Shown one piece after another: positions 9,791-20,545 of a stretch of 64,000 nucleotides of DNA (position 1 is its first letter; every line of letters starts with the position of its first letter). The notes beneath the pieces are model-generated. The model had not been told where the DNA came from. It did not search any database and saw nothing but the letters and a program-made list of their open reading frames with translations. This DNA comes from Lactuca virosa (Eukaryota > Streptophyta > Magnoliopsida > Asterales > Asteraceae), in the NCBI GenBank assembly GCA_928212115.1, contig CAKMRJ010005745.1, positions 80,428,570 through 80,492,569 of the forward strand, given 5' to 3'. The position numbers and the translations under genes were made by a program.

Positions 9791-10910
9791 TGTAACACCT
9801 CGACTCTCAGGTATAAACTTTACAGCCTTATTTCCATTTTGAAAGGTCTAGTCGACGAGTTGGATGCCCTGACTCGTCGAGTAGGAACAAATTTGGCCAC
9901 GTGTCTTAAGTGACCAACTCGACGAGTTGGAGGATACAACTCGACGAGTTGGAGCTGGAGCTGGAGGATGAAACCCTAATTTCCAGGGTTTTGCACCCTA
10001 TTTAAAGGGTCATTAGCCTCCCTTACAGCCCCCCCCTCCCGTTGAGCTCAGAAATCCTAAATCGTGTTTACTCTCCATATTTGTGTGTTTTTAAGCTTTG
10101 AAGGTGGATCTTGGTGAGAAGAGCTTGAAGCTCAAGAAGGTTGGAACAAGGAGAAGTTGTAGATCTGAATTCTAGTCCATCTTAGCATCACTCTGAAAGT
10201 AAGAAGTCGTTACCTTGGCTCTCCATTAGCTAGATCTCTTCATTCATGGGTTTAGAACCCTTTTTGGTGTATTGTTGTGGTATTTCCGGTTTTGGGGCAA
10301 GATCTGAGGTTGTAATTTCAGATCTGGACTCCTTTAGCCCCTTATTGTCATAAACTTCTAGTCTTTGTCAAGCTATGGCCTTCTCCTTGCCTTAAGCTTC
10401 TTCTTTAGCTTAGTTTTGACCGTTAAGACCTTGCATGCATGTAAAGTTTGCAACTTTACGTGGTAGCTAGGCCCTAGGAGACTGGATCTACAAATTGGAG
10501 CTTTGGAGTAGCCTAAAAATCATCTGGATAAGAAATGGACTCCATGAACTCGACGAGTCACTTATAGGACTCGGCGAGTCCGATGAAGGTTTACCGTGGT
10601 TAGGTTCTGCATGGACTCAACGAGTCAGTGGGGGGACTCAGCGATTCAGTAGGGGTTTTCCCCGATTTCTGGACATGCATGGACTCGACGAGTTGGTTGG
10701 AAACTCGGCGAGTCAGTCAGGGTTTCACGACTTCCTGAGTTCTTAAGGATCTCGATGAGTTGCTAGCTGCCCTCGACGAGTCGGGTCAACATTGACCGTT
10801 GACTTTGACCAAGGGTTGACCAGTTGGACTTTGAGGGTATTTTGTTAATTGGGATTCTGATGGACTTGGTGCTATGGTGGTGATAGGTGGTTGAGTTCGT
10901 GGGAGACGGT
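9791..10910 (+). repeat. 3' LTR of element A, truncated
   Basis: It matches the 5' LTR from its first base (TGTAACACC) through the ACTCG palindromes, TATA block (9998-10006) and TTGAC cluster. It then stops after GGTGGTTGAGTTCGTGGGAG. A 6-bp GGAGCT duplication at about 9951 is absent from the 5' copy. About 0.85 kb present in the 5' LTR is missing. The next bases belong to the LTR of element B. Confidence 0.88.
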
Positions 10911-12166
10911 GAGTTCAGCATAAAGCTAGTGAGTTCATAAGCGGTAGTGTGTAATGAAAACTTGTTGATGAGCTCGTAATAGTGTTTTGTATAGTTTCAA
11001 GAAAATCCGATATTTTCTTTAATGAAAATGTAGTGTTCTCAATTCTGTATGAAATCGTGAATGTTTGTTACTGAAAACCGTAGTGATGTGCGAAAATAAT
11101 ACTTCATGTGACTAGCTAATGCTAATCATGATGTATAAGTGTTTCGTACGTGAAACCATTGTATGTTCAGTTTTGTTTGAAAAACTCTGAAAGTTCTCCA
11201 GTTGTAGTGTGTATTAGTTCTATTTAGTATAAATAAAACTATTGAAGAGTGCCAGGTTGTAAACTAAATATGATTTATACATAATGTGAGTCGTATAACC
11301 ATGCTTGATATGACTAGAGACCTTTCCAACGTTCTTCAGGCGTCGAGTTAAATGACATCTGTACACCCCAGGCGTGCCCGCCTAACTGTAGCTAGCAGTT
11401 CAGGTGTGGGATTGTCAGTCCCGAATAGATTTATTCACAAATCTCACGCTCTCCCTCCAGGAGACTCTAGGTATACTATGATAGGATTTATCCCTGTACA
11501 CCTAAAGGTACAGTAACGAAGTAGTGCCTCACAGTATCATACAATCTAGTTTACATGTAGTGTAGTAGCGTTCTACCATAGTGACAATCCGTATGTATAC
11601 CGTATGTAGTGATAATTACAGTTATGAATACCATGATAAAGTAGAGATGTAAACTGTAAACTGTTTCTGTCTTAGTGCATATGTTTAGTAGTGAAAGTCT
11701 CTGTACTTGTTATGTTTAGAAAATCCCAAACTATACCGATTATAGTTTGCATGTATAACGTAGTGAATAGTGAGTCCGGAAAACTATGCAATTTTAGTGA
11801 AAACGTCCCTTATGCTCAACACAGTACAAAAGGGTTAAAGTATGAGAATTGCATGAGTTTTGAAAACATTTATGTTTAGCTTGTATTTCCCCCCTAAAAA
11901 CATTAAAAACACGGAAAATGTAGGGGTATGAACTTATAGTTTGTCGTAAGATCCGAGCGTAAGGTCGGTGTGGATGCTGAGTGTCAACTGATGTTTCATA
12001 CGCAAGTGGATCCTATTAACATATGGTAACAAATCTATGCATTAGATGAGGACATAACACTATTTGTTATGGAAGGAAACCACCTTAGGGGCTAGGAAAC
12101 ACTTGAAACTAAGTGTTAGAATCACACGTGATTGAGAATGGGGAGTTTGCGGCCGTAATAAGGAGT

Positions 12167-12310
12167 GTACGGTCAGGGGTTTGCGGCCCAACAGGGTTTA
12201 CGGCCCACGAGTTTGCGGCCCAAGCGTTTGCAGTCCACGGGTTTACGGCCCATGGGTTTACGGTCTGTGGGTTTACGGCCCATATGTTTACGACCGTAAA
12301 CACTTGGTGA
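12167..12310. repeat. GTTTACGGCCCATGG short tandem array
   Basis: About nine imperfect 15-16 bp units carry GTTT(A/G)CGGCC or GTTTACGGTC. It lies downstream of the TATA box in LTR orientation. The 64-74 aa open frames here are repeat artefacts. Equivalent arrays occur in G (56062-56252) and H (35830-35897 and 57728-57772). Confidence 0.85.
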
Positions 12311-12821
12311 AAGGTGTGATTTTCGGTGTTTCAAGGTCCTGTCTAGCCTCTTGGAAGTGTTCTAAGCCTTATGCCCAACTCAAGGAGGAGCTTAAAGGCC
12401 AATAATCGACCAAAAATGGAGTTTACGGCCATTGAAGGGATTACGGCCGTAAACCCCTCTCGTGTTCATGATTTCAGGTCGGTTTCTTGGTGAAAACAAG
12501 TGATTCCTAGTAGATAACAAGCATAGGGAGTAGTTACTTACTGTAAGATGCTTGGAATGAAGTTTTTAGCCACCAAGAACTAGTGAGTGTTCTTGGTGTT
12601 CTTGGTGAGAGAGAAGATCTAGAAAAAGATGAACTTTATGAGATGAAACATGGATTCATCACTAGAAAAGGGATTGAAACACCATAGAAGTGAATAATCA
12701 CTTACACTTTGAAGATCCTTGAGCAAAACTAGAATTTTGTAGAGAGAGAGAGTAGAGAGATAAAGTCCTTTGAGTGCTTAAAGCTGGAAATGAAAGCCAC
12801 TCACCCTTTATATAGGGGTGA

Positions 12822-12926
12822 GTTTACGGCCAAGGGGGGTGGTGGGGGGTTTACGGCCGTGAACAGGGTTTACGGTCGTAAACAGGGTTTACGGTCGTAA
12901 ACTGAGTTTGCGGCCGTAAACTCCTC
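12822..12926. repeat. TTTACGGCCGTAAA palindrome array upstream of the B TATA box
   Basis: Several copies of the near-perfect palindrome GTTTACGGCCGTAAAC lie just upstream of the TATA box in LTR orientation, where enhancer repeats would be. The same arrangement is at 36093-36205 (G) and 58284-58412 (H). Confidence 0.85.
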
Positions 12927-13161
12927 TCGAAGGGGGTGTTTGGCCCGGATGCTACGCTTTGACTTAGAAACCTCATTTTTGAACCCAAAACTTAATTGGA
13001 CCGAGCTTAGAATATTTAATTAAGCTCAAAATAATGACGGCACGAGCAGAAATAAATTCCAAATTGATTTATTTTTTAACGATTTGAACGAAAAAGTTTC
13101 GGGTTGTCACATCATCCCCCCGTTAGAGGGAATTTCGTCCCGAAATTCAAACATAGAATAC

Positions 13162-13602
13162 AAATCATGGATTTAGAAAGAGATGCGGATATTTCTGTTT
13201 CATCTGATCCTCGCGCTCCCAAGTGAATTCTGGTCCCCGCTTGGCACTCCAGCGAACCTTCACTATCGGGATGCGACTTTGTTTCGTTCGTTTGATCTCT
13301 CTGTCCATGATTTCGACCGGTTCTTCCACGAAGTTGAGGTTCTCGTTGATTTCAATCTCGTCGAGAGGAATAACAAGTGTCTCATCGGACAGACACTTCT
13401 TTAGGTTCGATACGTGGAAGACAGGATGGATGTTGCTGAGCTCCCGTGGTAACTGGAGTTTGTATGCTACGGGACCGATCCTAGCAAGGATCTCGAACGG
13501 TCCAATGTACCTCGGGTTTAGCTTTCCACGTTTTCCGAAACGTATCATGCCTTTCCAGGGTGAGACCTTCAGAAGGACGCGGTCACCAACCTGGAATTCC
13601 AA
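13162..13602 (-). pseudogene. Integrase C-terminus with chromodomain-like tail of B
   Basis: An open run of 145 codons: FQVGDRVLLKVSPWKGM (GPY/F-type region), PRYIGPFEILARIGPVAYKLQL, then the tail VKVRWSAKRGPEFTWERE. The family tail is thought to guide integration to particular chromatin. It is separated from the integrase core by a frame break between 13602 and 13747. It ends shortly before the LTR, beyond the usual purine tract on the minus strand (CCCCCC at 13115-13121 on plus). Confidence 0.85.
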
Positions 13603-13746
13603 GGATTTTCGTCTCTTATCGGCGTAGCTCTTTTGTCTATCTCGGGAGGCTTTCAGTCGTTCTCGGATTTGTACGATCTTCTCAGTTGTCTCTCAGATGA
13701 TCTCAGGACCAGTGAGAGTACTGTCGGGGACTTGACCCCTGGCTAG

Positions 13747-14553
13747 CTATGTGTCACCCACCTCAGCCCAGCACAGAGGGGATCTGCACTTCCGGCCGTA
13801 GAGGGCTTCAAACGGCGCAGCCTTGATGCTGGTATGGTAGCTGTTGTTGTAGGAAAATTCAACCAAAGGAAGATGAGTGTCCCATGACGCGCCGAAGTCG
13901 ATGATGCAGTCTCTCAACATGTCTTCCAATGTCTGAATTGTTCTCTCACTCTGTCCATCTATCTGTGGATGATAAGTCGTGCTCATATCCAGCTGAGTTC
14001 CGAGAGCCTTCTGTAGTGACTGCCAGAACCTCGATGTAAACCTGCTATCTCGATCGGAGATAATGGATGCAGGTACACCATGAAGGCGAAATATTTCTCG
14101 AAGGTATATTCGGGTGAGTCTCTCCATCTTGAAGTTTTCCTTGATTGGCAGGAAGTGGGAGGATTTTGTCAACCGATCGACAATCACCCAGATGGCATCG
14201 TGGCCACTCGGAGATCTGGGTAACTTGGTGATAAAGTCCATGGTTATCGTTTCCCACTTCCACCCAGGTATTTCCGGCTGTTGAAGTAAACCTGAGGGCT
14301 TTTGATATTCTACTTTTACCTTGGCACAAGTCGGGCACTTGCCCACGAAAGTAGCAATTTCCGCTTTCATGTTTGGCCACCAATAGAGTTGTTTCAGATC
14401 CAGATATATCTTATCCGAACCTGGGTGAACGGAGTATTTAGTCTTGTGAGCTTCGTTCATGACAACTTCTCTGTAACCATCGTGCTTTGGGGTCCAGATC
14501 TGGTTCATGAAGTAGTACACTCCGTCTCCCTTGACCTCTAAGTTCTTTTCCAT
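13747..14553 (-). CDS. Integrase zinc and catalytic domains of B (open fragment)
   Basis: A 268-codon open run. The zinc domain is complete: EAHKTKYSVHPG (two His) and CPTCAKVK (two Cys). The catalytic core shows TMDFITKLPRSPSG (Asp), IISDRDSRFTSRFW (Asp) and DGQSERTIQTLE (Glu; Ile before Asp where relatives have Thr). The fragment ends in YGRKCRSPLCWAEVGDT at a stop. All catalytic residues are present, so decay of B came through frame breaks elsewhere. Expression as a separate protein is unlikely. Confidence 0.88.
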   Translation of the reverse strand: MEKNLEVKGDGVYYFMNQIWTPKHDGYREVVMNEAHKTKYSVHPGSDKIYLDLKQLYWWPNMKAEIATFVGKCPTCAKVKVEYQKPSGLLQQPEIPGWKWETITMDFITKLPRSPSGHDAIWVIVDRLTKSSHFLPIKENFKMERLTRIYLREIFRLHGVPASIISDRDSRFTSRFWQSLQKALGTQLDMSTTYHPQIDGQSERTIQTLEDMLRDCIIDFGASWDTHLPLVEFSYNNSYHTSIKAAPFEALYGRKCRSPLCWAEVGDT

Positions 14554-15993
14554 TCACCGCAAGGCTTCATCTGCCATGATCTCGGGTTTTAAGGCTTCCA
14601 GCTGAGCCTCTCTGATCTGCGCGGACAGGTGGGAATGGATGGTCATTGTTAGTGCCTTCACCCTATGCCCTGAATACTCTTTTCGGCTGAGGGCATCTGC
14701 TACCACATTGGCCTTGTCGGGATGGTAGCGAATTTCGCACTCGTAGTCACTGAGTAACTCTACCCATCGTCGTTGCCTCATGTTTAGCTCCTTCTGATCG
14801 AAGATGTGCTGCAAGATCTTATGATCAGTGAAGATAGTGCACTTGGTGCCGTAGAGATAGTGTCTCCAGATCTTTAACGCAAAGACCACTGCTCCCAACT
14901 CTAAATCGTGAGTTGTGTAATTGACTTCGTGTGTTTTCAACTGCCTCGAGGCATAGGCGATAACCTTTCCTCGTTGCATGAGCACACAGCCTAGGCCCTG
15001 ATTGGATGCATCACAGTAGACAACGAAGTCTTCTGTCCCTTCGGGAAGGGACAAGACAGGCGCGCTGCACAGGGCCTGCTTCAATGTTTGAAACTCAGTG
15101 TCTTGCTTGACTCCCCAACTAAAGGTTACACCTTTTTGTGTCAGGGTAGTTAAAGGCTTCGCGATTTTTGGAGAAATTCTGGATAAATTAGCGATAATAG
15201 CCTGCGAGACCCAATAATTGACGGATTTCTGTGGGTGTCTTTGGTGCAGACCAATTCTCAATCGCTTTGATCTTGGAAGGGTCCATGTGTATTCCTTCCT
15301 TGCTAATCACGTGTCCAAGGAAATTTACCTTCCTGATCCAGAATTCGCACTTCGAAAATTTCGCGTATAGCTTTTCTGCCCTTAATGTTTCCAACACCCG
15401 CCTTAAGTGTTGTTTATGATCATCCTCACTCCGCGAATAGACAAGTATATCATCGATGAACACAATCACGAAATTGTCTAAGAAAGGGCGGCACACCCGA
15501 TTCATCAGGTCCATGAATACTGCCGGTGCGTTGGTTAGACCAAAGGGAATTACCACAAACTCGTAGTGTCCATAGCGAGTTCGGAATGCTGTTTTGGGCA
15601 CATCATTCTCATGAAATCGAAACTGATGGTACCCTGATCTTAGATCTATCTTCGAAAAGTAACTGGCTCCCTGAAGTTGGTCGAAGAGATCATCGATTCT
15701 AGGTAAGGGATATCGCTTCTTGATGGTCAGCTTGTTTAGTTCTCGGTAGTCAATGCACATCCGAAAGGATCCATCTTTCTTTTTCACGAATAAGATCGGA
15801 GCTCCCCAGGGTGAGGAACTCGACCTTATGAATCCTTTGCTGATCAGCTCATTGAGCTGGCTGGATAACTCCTGCATTTCCGCTGGCGCTAAACGGTAAG
15901 GAGACTTAGCTACAGGAGTAGCTCCGGGGATCAAGTCAATACGAAATTCGACTTGACGCTCGGGAGGTATTCCTGGGAGATCCTCGGGAAAGA
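14554..15993 (-). pseudogene. Reverse transcriptase-RNase H of B
   Basis: RT starts at FPEDLPGIPPERQ directly beside the N1 insertion. It contains SPWGAPILFVKKKDGSFRM, DYRELNKLTIKKRYPLPRI, FSKIDLRSGYHQ and FIDDILVYS (near 15447-15460). A break at about 15188-15200 separates RT from RNase H, which has YCDASNQGLGCVL, DLELGAVVFALKIW, TDHKILQHI and VVADALSRK. In the uninterrupted element this reading would continue from the protease at 23581. The 23 codons above 15993 belong to the N1 LTR, not to RT. Confidence 0.92.
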
Positions 15994-17483
15994 TGTAACA
16001 CCATAAATTTTCATACAAAATTTTCATTTTTAAAATCACATAAATATCATCAACACAAATCACAAAATCTCAATATTTCTATTATCAAGAACACGTGTTC
16101 ATAATTATTTAAATAAAATCCAAGATCCTCGAACACAACTCCATCTCGTGTGTACAATCAAGCCGTCGCCTTCCCGTGATCCTGAGAAGTACCTGAAACA
16201 CATAACATATAACACGGTAAGCACGAAGCTTAGTGAGTTCCCCAAAAATATCACATACAACACATAAGCCACTCGAGGCTATAACTTGGTATGACCCTCC
16301 GGTCAATGTGTCTCAGCGAAACCCTCCAGTCCCGTAGCTCGTTGGACCCTCCAGTCCGGTCTAGCTCGTTGGACCCTCTGATCCGGTCTAGCTCGTTGGA
16401 CCCTCTGGTCCGGTCTAAATCGTTGGACCCTCTGGTCCGGTCTAAATCGTAGGACCCTCCGGTCCGGTCTATATAACACATAGCATACATATATCACAAT
16501 GCACATAAACTCAAACATACACATAACACAAAAGACCCTCCGGTCTGCATATAGTTACCACTCTAGGTAATGTATAGTGAGAAGACTCACCTCGGTTGGC
16601 GAACAGATCCTATAAATGTTGCTGTTGTACTCCGGCAGCCTATACACATAAACATATTCGACTGGACAAGTTTCCTTCGCCACCCTAAGCTTAACATGTA
16701 CCACACACACACCAGGATACGCACTACGCCGCCACCCTCACAATGGCAGGTGGCAGCCGAAGGTCTCAACGGAAAGAAACTGCTCGGAGCAACGATGGCG
16801 ACGGGAATCGAGAAGGTAACGAAAGAAATAAGAGGACATCTTACCGGCGGAAGGAGATGTAGCAGCAACATGAGCTCGCCGGTCTTCACAGCCACCATCG
16901 GAGGCAGTTTGCGAGGTTGGCTCCGAGTTCCGACTTCTCTCTTCGTCTCCGGCAGCAAAGCATGCGGTGGTGATGCTCAGCGGCGAGGCAGCCGACGACC
17001 CTATCTGATCGGAGCAGCGGACAAATGGAGAGGTGGTGGCGGCTGGTCATCACGCATGACGGCTAGAAAATAGGGTTAGGGTTTGGGGAGTAATAAGGTT
17101 ACGGGTTTGATCCACCGCCCATTCTCACAAGATTGCCATATTGACGCTTTTAATCCCTCCTCCCTTTATTCTTTTCAAATAACATCCGAAATTTACCATA
17201 TAGCCCCCATCACTCCAAAGTTCTTTCAATTTGAGTCCAAAACTTACTTAACAGCCCCTATCTTCAAAAATCCTTTCATCATAGGTCCCAAAATTACCAA
17301 TCAGCCCCTTAAGCCTTCAAATCTTTTCAAATTAAATCCATAGCTTGCACATTTAACGCCCAAAATCCAAAATTATATCAATTAGCTCCCTAATACCAAC
17401 ACTCCGCTAAATATTATTTACTTTAGGATTATTATTCATATTAACCCTTATCTATTTATTTATTTAATATACGGGATGTTACA
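15994..17483 (-). repeat. 3' LTR of N1 (with internal deletion)
   Basis: It aligns with the other N1 LTR along its length but lacks 716 bp at 16631, between two TCCGGC copies retained at 22007 and 22723. It also has one extra 27-bp minisatellite unit. Length is 1490 bp against 2179 bp. The small open frames here (for example 16570-17073) are not genes. Confidence 0.93.
16287..16475. repeat. 27-bp minisatellite of the N1 LTR
   Basis: Six units of GGACCCTCTGGTCCGGTCTA plus seven bases. The partner LTR has five units (about 21690-21850). Because 27 is divisible by three, it reads open in several frames as a repeated peptide; that is an artefact. Confidence 0.9.
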
Positions 17484-17497
17484 ACTCTCCCCCACTT
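17484..17497 (-). promoter_or_regulatory. Polypurine tract of N1
   Basis: On the minus strand AAGTGGGGGAGAGT directly precedes the 3' LTR, fixing the orientation. Next to it is the complement of a DFEGEI-stop coding remnant. Confidence 0.85.
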
Positions 17498-18169
17498 AAA
17501 TTAGATTTCGCCCTCGAAATCTTTCTTCACTATCCCCTTACATGCCTGACGCCTTGAACGACATAGCCACAAGCCCAAGCATAACCCCGGCCGTTCACTC
17601 CAACAAAGTTATCTCAATCAACCACAACGTACATGCAACCACTAGGTTCGCTTTACCCCAAGCAAATATTACAACCGCTATGTAGCCACAAGCCACTTCC
17701 GACCTCTGTCATGTAACACTCGCTAACTCCATGCATGTTGCGGTCCTTCTCAAGCCACACAAACCAACCCTCCCAGGTCGAGAACATCAGATGGTAACCA
17801 TAACCACTCAAAATGAAATCCATCAGGGATTCGAAATCTCAACTCGTCTATCCTTTACACAAGTAGGGCCAAACTCAAACTCAAGAGTCTGGTTTGATAG
17901 CGAAATTGGTACCACTCATATCCAATCTGGTACTCGACTCATGACCCATGATCCGCGAATCTATGCGTACCTTACTTCTCCAATCCCTCCAATGTGCCAC
18001 AACCTCTACTCAATTCGAGATATAATGGATCCCAACCATCATGGAGACCACAGTCTCGCCCCTGGCTCGGCCACCAGGTTCCCAAAGACTCAATTATTAG
18101 GGCTACCCAAGCCTAAAACTCTTCTGCGTCAAGCTCTGATCAGAGAGCACTTCATCACAACATTCTTTC

Positions 18170-18395
18170 GCTGACTAGTGGGTACTACGGCTCCCCGCAG
18201 TATCACAACAACCTCTCACTGAATAGTAAGTACTACGGCTCCCCGTAGCATCACCACACCCCTCACTGAATAGTGAGTACTACGGCTCCTCGTAGCATCA
18301 CCACAACCTCTCACTGAATAGTGAGTAATACGGCTCCCCGTAGCATCACCACAACCTTTCTACACTGACTCATTGAAGCTGCAGCTCCCCGCAGT
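18170..18395. repeat. Tandem array of about 48-bp hairpin units in N1
   Basis: Four to five units carry CACTGAATAGTGAGTACTACGG then CTCCCCGTAG. Each holds CTACGG paired with CCGTAG, and most also CACT paired with AGTG. The last unit reads CTGCAG...CGCAG, changing both arms of the stem. Confidence 0.75.
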
Positions 18396-20214
18396 CTTAC
18401 CGCACTTACTCTTACCACTTCACAATCTCATCCTCAGGCTGACACCACACTGCGATCATTAACTCATGCTCTGCGGCCCATCATAGATAGGTACACACAC
18501 CCATCTAGGCTAAGCATCACTACTTTGGACGACCAACGTCGTGACAAAACCTCTTTTTCTCGCTGTAATTCACATTCTCAGATAAATCCATTTGATGTCA
18601 ATTAGCTGAAGGGCCCCCACCGGAACCATAGACACTTGATACACCACTCGTCATCTCATAACTCAAAACTCGAAATAAACCGAAATTTAGGACATCATAC
18701 CCGGATGTCTCGGCACACCATCACAGAATCTCAGGATGTCTTGCCCCCACCACTGATCACCTACTCACGACATCATACTCAGATACCGCAATGTACTCTG
18801 TCAGAATCTCACAACTGATCTTCCTCTCACACATCTTATAACTTCGAAAATCCCAATCCTCAACTTGAAACACAGAGAAATCGTCGATGACTCAGAACAC
18901 GATGTCGACAATCCTAAACTCCCTCCTCTGTCGCTCAAACCTCTGCAAGGATATTCATACCGACTCTGAAGCTGGTTGCACGATCATCTCTTACCCTTTC
19001 CAAAGAGCATAGAACAATCCATTCATCGAACCAACTACCTCGAAAAATTCTTACCTACCACAAGGCCTCTGCCTAACGGCCACCTGCCGTGCAGACACTC
19101 ATCCTTTCTTGAACACGTACCACATGCACTATCTCGCTCTGCACTTCGCCTTGACCATCAATAATCCTGGTCTCAGGAATCCGCACCGCAGGTCTCTATA
19201 TCCAGTTCTCTAACCGCTCTTCAACAGATCTCTAATCTCCTCAAAAGCACCCGGTCCTCCCCCACTCAGGGTTCGAACCATCACCAATTGGTTCACCAAC
19301 AATCTATCCCACAGACTGTTTTTACCAGTAACATCGCACCTACTCTTGGGAGGTGATACGCAATGCTCAATGATCTCCCCGATGGAGATCGAGCAACTCC
19401 AATTACCCGAATCTCAGATGAAATCCTCAGAAACTTCTCATCATGACTACCCCTAGTCATTCAGAATCTCGTATCATCCCACTACCGGACATCTCAACTG
19501 TCCAGTAGTAACTCTGACTCTTAATCTGAAATAATGAACTATCATACTCCTCATCCTCGACTCTTCAATCAACGTTCCATCACGTGGACTGTAATAAGAG
19601 CGGAGTCCTCATTACCATACTCGATACTCCTCATAGACAATAAGAGCCACCGCCCCAATATCCTCTTCTTGATCGTCTGCCGCTGCAGCTAATACATGCC
19701 CTACTATGCTCAAATAGGGTGTATCCTTGTCCTTAACCATCTCAGTCCCCACTGACAACCTGCTCATGCTCTAACATTACCTCTCGGCAGACATACTGCC
19801 CAAATACTCTGATGGAAGGTCGCCAACAATGCTAACCCGCAGGGTTTTACCCCCAAGCTCAGAAACCGAAATCTCAACACCTCTTATGTTCCCCACAGGA
19901 AATGGAAATAGCACCGCTCAGGCCACAGAAAATGACATCTCCACTATCGGTCGGTCGCTCAGCTCAGACCGTATTCTCCCATAACGCACCATCCCTACTC
20001 ATCCCTGAGTCTTGCGACTCCAACTGGCATCTCACCAATAGTCCTCGGGGTTAACCCGGTTTCCTTTTCAAGGGATGCTCCACTAAAACTCGTTCATCAT
20101 GGCCCTCTGGCCCCATACTCTTTCACATCTGATCTCAGTCTAGACGATCACCATAGAATAACCGGTAAAACCAGGAGCACTAACCGCCACACGCCCTGGT
20201 ACTCAACCCATGTG

Positions 20215-20455
20215 ACCACCTCTCGATCTGCTATGAATCATAGTACCCGAACCATGTTACCTCCTCTTAATCTGCTACGAATCATGGTACTCGAACCATG
20301 TTCTCTCTTCTCAATCTGCCTCAAATCATGGTACTCGAACCATGACATCACCTCTCGATCTGCTACAAATCATGGTACTCGAACCATGACATCACCTCTC
20401 GATCTGCTACAAATCATGGTACTCGAACCATGACATCACCTCTCGATCTGCTACT
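20215..20455. repeat. Tandem array of CATGGT hairpins in the N1 leader
   Basis: Five units of about 43-55 bp each contain CATGGT-ACTCGA-ACCATG (the first unit diverged to CATAGT-ACCCGA-ACCATG). Units are separated by ATCACCTCTCGATCTGCTAC-like spacers. The last three are nearly identical. The array lies next to the leader hairpin on the primer-site side of the element interior. Confidence 0.85.
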
Positions 20456-20482
20456 TAGATTCTACGGAATACTCCCTACATC

Positions 20483-20545
20483 GAGTATGGGTCCTCTGCT
20501 TTCAGTAGTACGGGCCCATACTACCTGCCACATCTACCCATACTC
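20483..20545 (-). promoter_or_regulatory. Structured leader hairpin with GGGCCC loop (N1)
   Basis: Outer stem GAGTATGGGT (20483-20492) pairs with ACCCATACTC (20536-20545). Inner hairpin 20505-20524 has a GGGCCC loop. It matches elements A and F in sequence and place, although N1 is non-coding, so the signal has been kept without protein-coding constraint. Confidence 0.75.

Larger units (their letters stand above)
2468..10910 (+). mobile_element. Element A: Ty3/gypsy chromovirus-like LTR retrotransposon
   Basis: A nearly full element with 5' LTR, tRNA-Met primer site, gag, protease, RT-RNase H, integrase with a C-terminal chromodomain-like tail, polypurine tract and a truncated 3' LTR. The domain order PR-RT-RH-IN defines Ty3/gypsy. 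The tail pattern VKVQWEHRRGSEWTWEPE suggests the Tekay/Del lineage (inference). Several stops (for example 7208-7210, 8375-8377, 8702-8704) make it non-autonomous. Its 3' LTR ends abruptly where the truncated LTR of B begins, so no target duplication can be checked. Confidence 0.9.
10915..13111 (-). repeat. 3' LTR of element B, outer end missing
   Basis: The minus-strand LTR starts TGTGACAACCCGAAAC at 13111 and runs downward. It aligns with the 5' LTR of B from about 26150 (CAGCATAAGCTGGTGAGTTC) to 26878, and with G and H over the rest. The last 290 bp or so, including the GGGTGTGACA end, are missing at the A junction. A TATA box (CTATATAAA on the minus strand, near 12810-12820) lies between two arrays of GTTTACGG repeats. 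Confidence 0.85.

Noticed and set aside
12109..12310. Repeated TVNPWAVNPW-type peptides on both strands
   Set aside because: Translation of a 15-16 bp tandem array; also seen at 56062-56275.
17731..18174. 147-codon plus-strand ORF in N1
   Set aside because: It is antisense to the element, low-complexity, and matches no domain I know.
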